The translations under genes and the position numbers were made by a program. Shown here piece by piece: positions 16,608 through 24,272 of a DNA stretch of 64,000 nucleotides. How positions within the stretch are numbered: the first letter of the stretch is position 1; each line of letters begins with the position of its first letter. Under the pieces are notes generated by a model. The model was not told the origin of the DNA and ran no database searches. It saw nothing but the letters and a program-made list of their open reading frames with translations. Origin of the DNA: Hymenobacter frigidus (lineage in GTDB: Bacteria > Bacteroidota > Bacteroidia > Cytophagales > Hymenobacteraceae); assembly GCF_014640435.1 (NCBI RefSeq), contig NZ_BMGY01000010.1, positions 52,833-116,832 on the forward strand, given 5' to 3'.

Positions 16608-17303
16608 ATGTTAGATGAGCGCGCCTCCGGCCCCGAGCTGATGGATGACCTGACGCTGGCCACCGATGCCCTGCGTCAGAACCTCGACGAGCTGGAAACC
16701 ATCAATACCTGGCTGGGCGGCTACCAGCCCGTGCTCGATGCCCTGCGGCGGCTGCGGCCCCGCTTTGCGGCGGGCCAGCCGCTACGCCTGGCCGACCTGG
16801 GCAGCGGCGGCGGCGATACCCTGCGCCACATTGCCCGCTGGGCCCGCAAAAAGGCCATTACCGTGCAGCTGACCGGCATTGATGCCAATCAGTTTATGCT
16901 GGAATATGCCGGGGCCAAAAGCCAGGAATACCCGGAAATCAGCTACCGGCAATTTGATATTTTCTCGCCCGAATTCCAGAATCAGCCTTACGATGTGCTG
17001 ACGTGCAGCCTGTTTTGCCACCACTTCACCGATGACGAGCTGGTGACGCTGCTGCGGCAGTGGCAGGCCCAGGCCCAGGTGGCCGTAATTATCAATGACC
17101 TGCACCGGCACTGGCTAGCCTACCACAGCATAAAGTGGCTCACGCGGCTACTGGGCGGCTCCTACCTGGTGCGGCACGATGCGCCGCTGTCGGTAGCCCG
17201 GGCCTTCCGGCGCGCCGATTGGGTGCAGCTGCTGGCGCGGGCGGGCATCACGAAGTACGAACTGCGCTGGCGCTGGGCCTTTCGCTGGCAGCTGATTTTT
17301 TAG
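16608..17303 (+). CDS. Class I SAM-dependent methyltransferase
   Basis: 231 residues from ATG 16608, ten bases after the synthase stop. Motif I is LADLGSGGGDTLRHIA (about 62-77), the acidic end of strand 2 is TGIDANQFMLEYA, and motif IV is YDVLTCSLFCHHF. In clusters of this layout such an enzyme O- or C-methylates the polyketide. The C-terminus ends cleanly in WAFRWQLIF. The tight spacing with the synthase supports one operon. Confidence 0.87.
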   Translation: MLDERASGPELMDDLTLATDALRQNLDELETINTWLGGYQPVLDALRRLRPRFAAGQPLRLADLGSGGGDTLRHIARWARKKAITVQLTGIDANQFMLEYAGAKSQEYPEISYRQFDIFSPEFQNQPYDVLTCSLFCHHFTDDELVTLLRQWQAQAQVAVIINDLHRHWLAYHSIKWLTRLLGGSYLVRHDAPLSVARAFRRADWVQLLARAGITKYELRWRWAFRWQLIF

Positions 17304-17349
17304 TGGTTAATATGTTAGCATTGGAACGTTAACCGCTCACCGTTAACCC

Positions 17350-18252
17350 TTAAAACAACCCCGCCGCTACCCGGTACGTGTTGGCGTGGGCTTCCACGAT
17401 GTCGGCGATGCGTTCGGAATAGCCGCCGCCCATGCACACCACCACCGGTAGGGCCTGGCGGTGACAGAGGCTGAGCACCAACTCGTCGCGCTGGCGGCAG
17501 CCGTCGCGGGTGAGGGCCAGATGACCCAGCTTGTCGGTGGCCAGTACATCGACCCCGGCCAGGTAGAATACGAAATCGGGCTGCTGCTCATCGAGCAACC
17601 GGGGTAGCGTTTCGCCCAGTAATTTCAGGTAAGTGGAGTCGTCGGTGCCATCGGGCAGGGGCAGGTCGAGGTCGGACTGCTCTTTGCGGGCGGGGTAGTT
17701 GCGCGCTCCGTGCATGGAAAAGGTGAACACCCGCGGCTCCTCCTGAAAAATAGCGGCCGTGCCGTTGCCCTGGTGCACGTCGAGGTCCACGATGAGGACT
17801 TTGCGCACGGCGGGCACGTTGGCCAGCAGCCAGGCAGCGGCGGCGGCCTGGTCGTTGAGCAGGCAAAACCCTTCGCCCCACGCCCGAAACGCGTGGTGCG
17901 TACCCCCGGCGATGTTGAACGCCACGCCGTGCACCAGGGCCAGTCGCGCCGCCTCAATAGTCCCGCCCAGGATGGTGATTTCGCGCTCAAACAACGCCGC
18001 CGACCACGGGAAGCCCGTGGCCCGCTCTTCCTGCCGCGTGAGCTGCCCCAGCCGCAGCCGCTGGTAATAGTCGGCGGCGTGCACCCGCAGAATATCCTCA
18101 TCCGACGGCGGATGGGCCACAAAAAAGTCGGTTGCCGTGGCGGTGCCTTCGCGCAGGAGCTGTTCGGGCAGCAGCTCGTATTTCAGCATGGGGAAGCGGT
18201 GCCCCTCTGGCAAAGCATGGGCGTAGCAGGGTGCAAAGGCGATGGGAAGCAT
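17350..18252 (-). CDS. Histone deacetylase superfamily hydrolase (acetoin utilisation/AcuC type)
   Basis: 300 residues, convergent with the polyketide operon. The family's zinc and catalytic residues are visible: AGGTHHAF near 125-132, DLDVHQGNGT near 160-169 with the metal-binding Asp and His, the Tyr-bearing FSMHGARNYP, and YLAGVDVLATD near 232 with the third ligand Asp. Bacterial members deacetylate acetyl-lysine, polyamines or related amides; the substrate here is unknown. Its promoter should lie at 18253-18310, where TTTCTTTG on the minus strand approaches the -7 consensus. Confidence 0.9.
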   Translation of the reverse strand: MLPIAFAPCYAHALPEGHRFPMLKYELLPEQLLREGTATATDFFVAHPPSDEDILRVHAADYYQRLRLGQLTRQEERATGFPWSAALFEREITILGGTIEAARLALVHGVAFNIAGGTHHAFRAWGEGFCLLNDQAAAAAWLLANVPAVRKVLIVDLDVHQGNGTAAIFQEEPRVFTFSMHGARNYPARKEQSDLDLPLPDGTDDSTYLKLLGETLPRLLDEQQPDFVFYLAGVDVLATDKLGHLALTRDGCRQRDELVLSLCHRQALPVVVCMGGGYSERIADIVEAHANTYRVAAGLF

Positions 18253-18450
18253 AAGGCGGCAGTGAATACGGCTTGGTAGCTGGAAACAAGCATTGACAAA
18301 GAAAGGCGCGGATGCTTGCTCCTTACAGGGGCAATGTCCGGCGTCTACAGCGCAATCATACTCGCCGGTTTCGTACGGCCCGGCCGATTTACACCTCGCG
18401 CAACGGCAGATTCCGAACAGGCCGACAAAACTCCTGCACGGAGGCTAACC

Positions 18451-18464
18451 TGATGAAAGTCATG
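18451..18464 (+). promoter_or_regulatory. FNR-like palindrome, box A
   Basis: TGATGAAAGTCATG matches the shared motif TGA(T/C)-N4-(G/A)TCATG. It lies one DNA-turn pair (22 bp) upstream of a second, weaker site. Confidence 0.6.
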
Positions 18465-18472
18465 TGCCGGGG

Positions 18473-18486
18473 TCAGTATCATCATG
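18473..18486 (+). promoter_or_regulatory. Partial FNR-like box A'
   Basis: TCAGTATCATCATG keeps the right half-site (ATCATG) but not the left. Its centre is 29.5 bp upstream of the -7-like box GACTTTTG at 18508-18515, the spacing seen for the other boxes. Confidence 0.4.
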
Positions 18487-18599
18487 GCGGGGGCGGGGGC
18501 CGGGGCGGACTTTTGACTTAAGCTTCCTTCCACTCAGCTTGAAACCACGCGGCGCACCGCTCCACGCGGCTGCTTCGCCACCCTCAACTGCTTCCCATC

Positions 18600-19012
18600 A
18601 TGCAAACTGCTCAACTTATAACGCCCGCCGCTCCCGCCGGGTGCATAGCCGATGCCGACATCACCACGGCCGTTGAAACACTGCTGACCACGAACAGAGG
18701 GTTGAGCACGCACGATAATCCGCGCCCGCTACGGCTGGTCGGCCAACCTGCACGACCAGGAGGTACACGTGCTGGTAACGAATGGCCGGGGCAAACAACC
18801 ACCTGCGCGTGCTGACCCTTGCCTCACCCATGAGCCGCGAGTCGCTCGCCAGCCGCCCGGAGAGCGAGTCTACTTGGGCCATCAGTGCCGACACCCGGCA
18901 GTGCGCCCAGGAAGCCGATGCCAGCATGGCCCAGGACGACTGGAAGTACACTTCCCCAGGTATCACCACCACCGTTTCGCCCGTCGCGGAAAGCAATTAT
19001 TTTCTGCTTTAG
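18600..19012 (+). pseudogene. Probable frameshifted remnant, unrecognised (perhaps a BON-domain protein)
   Basis: The frame from ATG 18600 gives MQTAQLITPAAPAG and then DADITTAVETLLTTNRGLST, which resembles the first helix of a BON domain, before turning into low-complexity Pro/Arg sequence typical of a wrong frame. A different frame is open from 18782 to 19012 (NNHLRVLTLASPMSRE onward). The promoter and operator just upstream suggest that a real gene once began here. I cannot name it. Confidence 0.3.
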
Positions 19013-19064
19013 CGGCGCTCCTGCCCTGTCGGCAGTTTCATTTTTTCACCTTTCACGCTTGGCT

Positions 19065-19892
19065 ATGACTCCCTCCCTCGTTGTCCTGACTGATTTTTTC
19101 GCCGTGACCAACCGCGCCCTGTCGTATGCGGCCGGGCTGGCCGTGCCGCTGCACGCGCAGCTCGTGCTGCTGCACACACGCTACGACGGACTGCCCGTAC
19201 CGGCAGGGTTTGGTGCCCACCACACCTTGCACGGCGAGCAACAAACCGACCAGGCCCTGCTGCGCCTGGCCGCCGAGCAAACCGTGCCCACCGAAGTAGA
19301 CGTGGCCGAAGGCTTCCTGCCCGAAGCCGTGGCGGAGGCCGTGCGCCGCCACCACCCCTTGTTTATGGTGCTGGGCCGGCCCAGTGCCACCACCGAAGCG
19401 ACGGAGTTGCTGACCAGCGTGGTGATGGACCTGCTGCGCCATGCGCCGCATCCGCTGCTGCTGGTGCCCGCAGTGGGCTGGGACGCGTTTCCGCCCCGCC
19501 GCTTCCTGCTGGCCGTGGACGGGCAACCCTTCACGTTCAACGACCAGGACCACCAGGAGGTGTTGAGCCGGCTGCTGCAAGCCACTCAGGCCACGCTCGA
19601 CGTGGTGTACGTGACCGACGACGAGTACGCCCTGCCCGGAGCGGACAGCGTACTGGAAACGGTGCGGGCGAACGACCTGGTTAACACCTTTGCCAAGAGC
19701 CGCTTGCACGAAGTCTATCACTCGGCCGTAGTAGCTGGAGTGCTGGAAGAAGCCGCCCGCCAGGGAGCCGATGTGCTGGTGGTCGTGGTCCGTCGCCATA
19801 GCCTGCTGGGCAGCCTGTTTCACCGTAGTGTCACGGCGCAGCTCATTCAGGAGAGCGCCATCCCGGTCTTGCTGCTGCCCGCCGAGGATTAA
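19065..19892 (+). CDS. Universal stress protein, tandem UspA domains (first copy)
   Basis: 275 residues from ATG 19065. The frame is open further upstream, but the family starts with a beta-strand exactly here (MTPSLVVLTDFFAVTNRALSYA). There are two Usp halves, about 1-140 and 145-275. The end (HRSVTAQLIQESAIPVLLLPAED) carries the usual final strand. The Gly-rich ATP-binding motif G-x2-G-x9-G(S/T) is not obvious, so it may not bind nucleotide. It resembles the proteins at 20056-20934 and 39030-39854. The FNR-like boxes at 18451-18486 are upstream. Confidence 0.88.
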   Translation: MTPSLVVLTDFFAVTNRALSYAAGLAVPLHAQLVLLHTRYDGLPVPAGFGAHHTLHGEQQTDQALLRLAAEQTVPTEVDVAEGFLPEAVAEAVRRHHPLFMVLGRPSATTEATELLTSVVMDLLRHAPHPLLLVPAVGWDAFPPRRFLLAVDGQPFTFNDQDHQEVLSRLLQATQATLDVVYVTDDEYALPGADSVLETVRANDLVNTFAKSRLHEVYHSAVVAGVLEEAARQGADVLVVVVRRHSLLGSLFHRSVTAQLIQESAIPVLLLPAED

Positions 19893-20055
19893 GAGCGGCG
19901 CCCGGCCCAATTCGCCGGCCGGTGTACTTTCCTCAGTGCCGGGCACCCGTGCCCCTGGTGCCAGTTGAGGCCCCGGAACTGCCCGGCTGGATGCCTTCTG
20001 TGGGTTGATGGATTTAATTGACCAGCTACTTGCCATTTTACAAAAACACCCAACT

Positions 20056-20934
20056 ATGTCACTCACCCTCATTGTTTTCGCCGGGTTTTATCCCACCGCC
20101 CGCCACACCGTGCACTACGCCAGCAGCCTGACCCACGCCCTGCACGGCAAGCTGGTACTCCTGCACGTCAAGCGGGCATCCCTGTTCGACCCCTATGAGC
20201 TGATGGCCGAAAGCTTCCGGCAGGAAGAACTGGGCCGCGAGACCGAAACCGCGTCGGCGCTGTACCGCATGGCCGGGGAACTGCCCACCCAACCTACCGT
20301 GGAAGTGGCCACCGACCTGCTGCCCGTGATGGCCCAGGACCTGGCCACCCGGCACCGTCCGGCGTTGTTCGTGCTCAGCCAGCCCGACCGGACGCGGGCC
20401 GGAAACAGCGTGGCACACGACTGCGCCGAACTACTGCGGGCCGGACACTTCCCGCTACTGGTGGTGCCGCCCACCGCCCCGGCCGACCAGCCGCCACGCC
20501 GCATCGTGATTGCCGCCGACCGCGAGCCATTTGCCCTGGCCTCCAACGCCCACGCCCTGCACCAGCTGCTCGCGCTGCCCGGTGCCGAGCTCATTGTGGC
20601 CCATATATCGAGCGGGGTAGAAGACGACGAAGACTGCAGCTCCGCACTGCGGGCGGTGCAGCTAAGCGGCCTGATAAAAGGGCTGGCCATGCCCGAGCTG
20701 CGGGGCTACGAGCACGACAACTACGCCAAGGGCTTGCTGGCGGCGGTGCAGGACACCCAGGCCGACCTCGTGATTGTGCTGGCCCGGGAGCGCAGCTACC
20801 TGAGCGAGCTATTTCACCAGAGCGTGACGGCCCAGCTGCTGGCCGAGTGCCCCGTGCCGGTGCTGGTGTTGCCCGTGACCGCCGGAGTCGCGCCGGCGCC
20901 TTCTGCCAGCCGCTCCACGGCGGCCGCCCGTTAA
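20056..20934 (+). CDS. Universal stress protein, tandem UspA domains (second copy)
   Basis: 292 residues from ATG 20056, chosen because the conserved opening strand (MSLTLIVFAGFYPTARHTVHYA) starts there; an upstream TTG in frame would add 17 residues. It has the same two-half architecture as the first copy, including HQSVTAQLLAECPVPVLVLPV near the end. The gap from the first copy is 163 bases with no clear promoter, so cotranscription is plausible. It probably acts in dormancy or stress survival, as Usp proteins do in general. Confidence 0.87.
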   Translation: MSLTLIVFAGFYPTARHTVHYASSLTHALHGKLVLLHVKRASLFDPYELMAESFRQEELGRETETASALYRMAGELPTQPTVEVATDLLPVMAQDLATRHRPALFVLSQPDRTRAGNSVAHDCAELLRAGHFPLLVVPPTAPADQPPRRIVIAADREPFALASNAHALHQLLALPGAELIVAHISSGVEDDEDCSSALRAVQLSGLIKGLAMPELRGYEHDNYAKGLLAAVQDTQADLVIVLARERSYLSELFHQSVTAQLLAECPVPVLVLPVTAGVAPAPSASRSTAAAR

Positions 20935-21412
20935 ACCTGCGCTCACTTCTGCTCCTGGCGGTGATGGCCGTTGCCGACGCATCGCGGGTAGGTATAGCCG
21001 TTTCACGAACGAGGAGACGTGAAGGGTCGCGTCTTTACACCCTGTGTACACCATCTGTGAAACCACTGCATACTGGCTGATGCCCAGCATCGCAACAGCA
21101 TTTTGTCAGGTCTACAAGCGTCCTCTTCATCCTTAATTTTTCCAGATTCCCCCTCCCTGCTTGTACTCCACCTTCCTGCTTTTTGCTGGTGCTGAGCTTC
21201 GCCGGCCAGGGCCAACAGCTCAACCCGGCTAAGCTCGATAGCCTGCTCAACGGACCAGCGGCCAATAAAAACCTCATGGCTTTAGGGCACTGGCTAAAGA
21301 ATGTCATCCCATTGGCTGAGTATCGTCAAGGCATGGGCTGGGGTTAGGACGGAATTTTACCTGCTACTTATTCCTCACCACGGGCTGCCCAAAGCCCTTT
21401 TTTCCTTTCGCC
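20935..21412. other. Gap with a possible serine hydrolase remnant
   Basis: About 480 bases. Near 21190-21300 one plus-strand frame reads LVLSFAGQGQQLNPAKLDSLLNG, which looks like the signal peptide end and first helix of a beta-lactamase-type serine hydrolase, but no catalytic domain follows. TGAGTATCGTCA at 21317-21328 is a one-mismatch version of the FNR-like palindrome without a -7 box at the usual distance. The rest has no recognisable feature. Confidence 0.35.
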
Positions 21413-21523
21413 ATGATAACGCCCACGATTCTGTTTTCGGTGATGCTAGTGGCCGCGCTGGCCGTGTTTAGCGTTTACGCCCGCGCCACGCGGCCGCAGC
21501 TTCCGCCCGAACCCGTCCGATAA
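21413..21523 (+). CDS. Single-span membrane microprotein (36 residues)
   Basis: ATG 21413 to TAA 21523. The product starts MITPTILFSVMLVAALAVFSVY, one membrane helix, and ends RPQLPPEPVR. The build matches the 35-residue frame at 13340-13447: a short N-terminus, one helix, and a basic Pro/Val-rich tail. No family is recognised. The frame is short enough to be chance, but two such frames with the same layout make that less likely. Confidence 0.45.
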   Translation: MITPTILFSVMLVAALAVFSVYARATRPQLPPEPVR

Positions 21524-21594
21524 ACCAGCGGCCCGTTCAGGTCCTGCCCGACGGTAAATCTATCGTCGGCCTCTGCTTTTCATCTCCTGGCACC

Positions 21595-22482
21595 ATGCCA
21601 TCACCCGCTCGCCTACTGCTTACCGGTGCCACGGGCAATGTGGGCGCCGCGGCCCTGCGGGCGCTGTTGCGCCTGCGGTCGCCCGGCACGGTGGTGGTAG
21701 CAGCGGGCCGCACTCCGAACCACGGCCGGCAGCAACTGGCCCCGGAAGCGGCCGACTACGTGGAATCCGTTCTTTTTGATTTTACGAAGCCGGAAACCGT
21801 GGCCCCGGCCCTGCACGGCGTGACCGGCCTGCTGCTGGTGCGCCCACCGGCCATCAGCGACGTGGCCCGCTACCTGCAGCCGGTGGTGCACGCGGCCGTA
21901 GCGGCCGGCGTGGGCCACATCGTATTTCTATCGCTGCAGGGGGCGCAGTACAACCCTTTCGTGCCGCACCACAAAGTAGAAAGCTATTTGAAGGAGTCGG
22001 GCATCCGCTATTCCTTGCTGCGGCCGAGCTTCTTTATGCAAAACCTGAGTACCACCCACCGCGACGACATTCGGCTGCACGACCAGCTGCTGCTGCCGGC
22101 CGGCCACGCCCGCACCAGCTTTGTGGACGCGCACGACGTGGGCGAGGTAGCCGCCAAACTCCTGCTGAACCCGCCCGCCGCCTCGGCCGGCTACGAGCTC
22201 ACTGGCCGCCACGCCTACACCTACGCCGAGGTGGCCGCGCAGCTAAGCGCCGTGCTGGGCCGGCCCATTCGCTACCGCGCGGCGGGCATTCGGGAGTTTC
22301 GGACCTACGAGCGCGCCAAGGGCACGCCCGCGCCGCTCCTGAACGTGATGACCGGTATTTACCTGGCCGCCCGTTTGGGGCTGGCCGCGCATGTGTCGCC
22401 GGTGCTGGCCGAGCTGCTGGGCCGCGAGCCGGGCACTTTACGGAGCTTTCTGGAGCGGGAGCGGACTTGTTGGCTGCCCTAA
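21595..22482 (+). CDS. NmrA-like NAD(P)-binding protein (SDR fold)
   Basis: 295 residues from ATG 21595. The N-terminal Rossmann motif LLTGATGNVGAAALRALL (about 7-24) belongs to the atypical SDR/NmrA group. The middle reads VVHAAVAAGVGHIVFLSLQGAQYNPFVPHHKVESYLKESG, where the catalytic Tyr-x3-Lys of classical SDRs is not obvious, as in NAD(P)H quinone oxidoreductase-like and sensor proteins. It may reduce a quinone or sense the NADP/NADPH ratio; the sequence does not decide. Confidence 0.85.
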   Translation: MPSPARLLLTGATGNVGAAALRALLRLRSPGTVVVAAGRTPNHGRQQLAPEAADYVESVLFDFTKPETVAPALHGVTGLLLVRPPAISDVARYLQPVVHAAVAAGVGHIVFLSLQGAQYNPFVPHHKVESYLKESGIRYSLLRPSFFMQNLSTTHRDDIRLHDQLLLPAGHARTSFVDAHDVGEVAAKLLLNPPAASAGYELTGRHAYTYAEVAAQLSAVLGRPIRYRAAGIREFRTYERAKGTPAPLLNVMTGIYLAARLGLAAHVSPVLAELLGREPGTLRSFLERERTCWLP

Positions 22483-23068
22483 ATGAAGTAGCTGTTTCGA
22501 TTTGCTGCTAATACCTTGGAAGCTTGGGCAGTGAGCTTCGGAAATTCCCCGTTCCGCTTCATTTCTCCCTTCCTTATGTAAGCCACTACCTTTCCCGCTC
22601 CGGGGCTCACGGACCCCGCCGTTACCGCGTCGCGCGCCGCCCGCGAGCGCAACGTTCTCACCAGCAGCGCCGGCTCGGGGCTGCTGGCCACCATGAAGGC
22701 GGTGTTTTACGTGGTTTTTATTCACATTCCTATTGTGCCCGCGGGGCAAGGCCTGCTGCAAACTGGGTGGGGTGCCGTAAGCAGTCGCCTCAATTTGCTT
22801 TCAACAACGGTGCGTCACACATTTCAAGCGGGAAGCCAAATGCTCCGGTTTCAAAAAACAGCCCTGCCCCGGCAAGAAGAAAAGCACTCATTTTAATAGC
22901 TTTACTACTAAAACAAATAATAAAGCTATTTACAATAATGGTATAACTAATACTAGTGGGTAGTTTTGTGCCGCTTTTGGACTTCCACTTGCCTGTAGCC
23001 GCGTGCTACGGACAAGCGTTAAGTCGCATCGGGTTTCCTATTCACTCCTTCTGTTTTGCTGTTGTCGC
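22483..23068. other. Intergenic region before the bicarbonate transporter gene
   Basis: About 590 bases. A frame through 22693-22896 (MKAVFYVVFIHIPIVPAGQG onward) has one hydrophobic stretch but no recognisable product. The last 200 bases become AT-rich and hold the -7 box TAGTTTTG at 22961-22968. No FNR-like box is found at the usual distance from it. Confidence 0.45.
22961..22968 (+). promoter_or_regulatory. -7 promoter box of the bicarbonate transporter gene
   Basis: TAGTTTTG fits TAnnTTTG exactly, in an AT-rich stretch about 100 bases before the ATG at 23069. Confidence 0.6.
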
Positions 23069-24034
23069 ATGGATGCACACCTGCTGCTGTTAAACCTGAC
23101 CAACCCGACGCTGCTATTCTTCGTGCTCGGCATAGTGGCGACGGCCGTGAAAAGCGACTTGGAAATCCCGCCCACCACTATCAAGTTTATTTCCTTGTAT
23201 TTGCTGTTCTCCATCGGCTTCAAGGGCGGACAGGAGTTGGCCCACAGCCCATTCAGCGCGGAAATAGCCTACTCGCTGGGGTTCGGGCTGCTGGTATCGG
23301 CACTGATTCCGGCTTACACGTTCTTCGTGCTCAAGCGGCGCCTGAGCATTGCCGATGCCGGGGCCGTGGCGGCGGCCTACGGCTCGGTGAGCGCCGTCAC
23401 GTTTGTGTCGGCCGTATCGTTTCTGGAAGCCCAGCAACTGCACTTTGGCGGGCACATGGTGGCCGTGATGGCTCTGATGGAAGCCCCCGCCATCATCGTG
23501 GGGGTGATGCTCATGCGGCGCTACGAGGCCGCCGACACCGCGGCTGCCCCCCGGCTCGGCCCCCTCGTGCAGCATTCCTTCACCAATGGCAGCGTGCTGA
23601 TGGTACTCGGCAGCCTCGTCATTGGCCTGGTTGCCGACACGAAACAGGCCGACGGCATCAAGCCTTTCACCACGGACATCTTCAAGGGCTTTCTGGCCAT
23701 TTTCCTGCTTGAAATGGGCATGGTTACCGCTCGGCGCTTCACCGCCTTCCTGCGCTACGGACGCTTCGTGACGGCCTTCGCGGTGCTCATACCGCTGCTC
23801 AACGGCTGCGTGGTAGCCGTCGCCAGCCACTTAGTCACCGAGAACGTGGGCAACCGGTTCATCTTTGCCATCCTGGCGGCCAGCGCTTCCTACATTGCCG
23901 TGCCGGCGGCCATGCGCCTAGCCGCGCCCAAAGCCGACCCAGGCCTTTACCTGCCCATGGCCCTGGGCGTCACGTTCCCTTTCAATATCACGCTGGGCAT
24001 GCCGCTGTATTTTGCGCTCGTTCAGTACACGTAA
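23069..24034 (+). CDS. sbtA: Sodium-dependent bicarbonate transporter, SbtA family
   Basis: 321 residues from ATG 23069; a TTG upstream (23003) would add 22 unlikely residues. The opening LLLNLTNPTLLFFVLGIVATAVKSDLEIP and the segment YLLFSIGFKGGQEL are highly characteristic of the SbtA/DUF897 permease family, and about ten hydrophobic segments can be counted. Cyanobacterial SbtA takes up HCO3- with Na+. Here it probably supplies bicarbonate for anaplerotic or fatty acid carboxylations. No PII-like SbtB gene is adjacent. Confidence 0.9.
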   Translation: MDAHLLLLNLTNPTLLFFVLGIVATAVKSDLEIPPTTIKFISLYLLFSIGFKGGQELAHSPFSAEIAYSLGFGLLVSALIPAYTFFVLKRRLSIADAGAVAAAYGSVSAVTFVSAVSFLEAQQLHFGGHMVAVMALMEAPAIIVGVMLMRRYEAADTAAAPRLGPLVQHSFTNGSVLMVLGSLVIGLVADTKQADGIKPFTTDIFKGFLAIFLLEMGMVTARRFTAFLRYGRFVTAFAVLIPLLNGCVVAVASHLVTENVGNRFIFAILAASASYIAVPAAMRLAAPKADPGLYLPMALGVTFPFNITLGMPLYFALVQYT

Positions 24035-24215
24035 GGGCCCGTCCGAAGCGGAGGAGCACAAGCAACGGCCCCGAAACTGCCGGTGGGTCCATCCGCTGTG
24101 CGAGGTATCCCCACGCCATGCGTTGCGCCAACTCCCTGAACGTGAACGGCTCGAAGCCGATTTCATCAATTAGCAGCAGCTTGCGCCTGGCATTCATGCG
24201 TCCTCATTGGGCTCA
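24035..24215 (-). pseudogene. Possible IstB-type ATPase remnant
   Basis: On the minus strand from about 24197 a short frame reads MNARRKLLLIDEIGFEPFTF, which matches the Walker B region of IS21 helper ATPases (IstB), and then loses resemblance. No transposase partner, no repeats and no Walker A are present. If real, this is a small scrap of an old insertion. Confidence 0.35.
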
Positions 24216-24272
24216 GCAGCGGCGGCGGCCCCAAACGCCCTGGGGCAGCAGAGGCCCATGGCGTTCTACCCC

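Larger units (their letters stand above)
18253..19064. other. Long intergenic region with FNR-like boxes and a probable decayed frame
   Basis: About 810 bases between the deacetylase and the first stress protein. It carries an FNR-like palindrome at 18451-18462, a second partial site at 18473-18486 and a -7-like box GACTTTTG at 18508-18515. A frame from 18600 (MQTAQLITPAAPAG, then DADITTAVETLLTTNRGL) looks protein-like for about 40 residues, and another frame becomes protein-like at 18782-19012, which suggests a broken gene. Confidence 0.5.

Noticed and set aside
21317..21328. Additional FNR-like box TGAGTATCGTCA
   Set aside because: One half-site base is off and no -7 box lies at the standard 29-30 bp distance.
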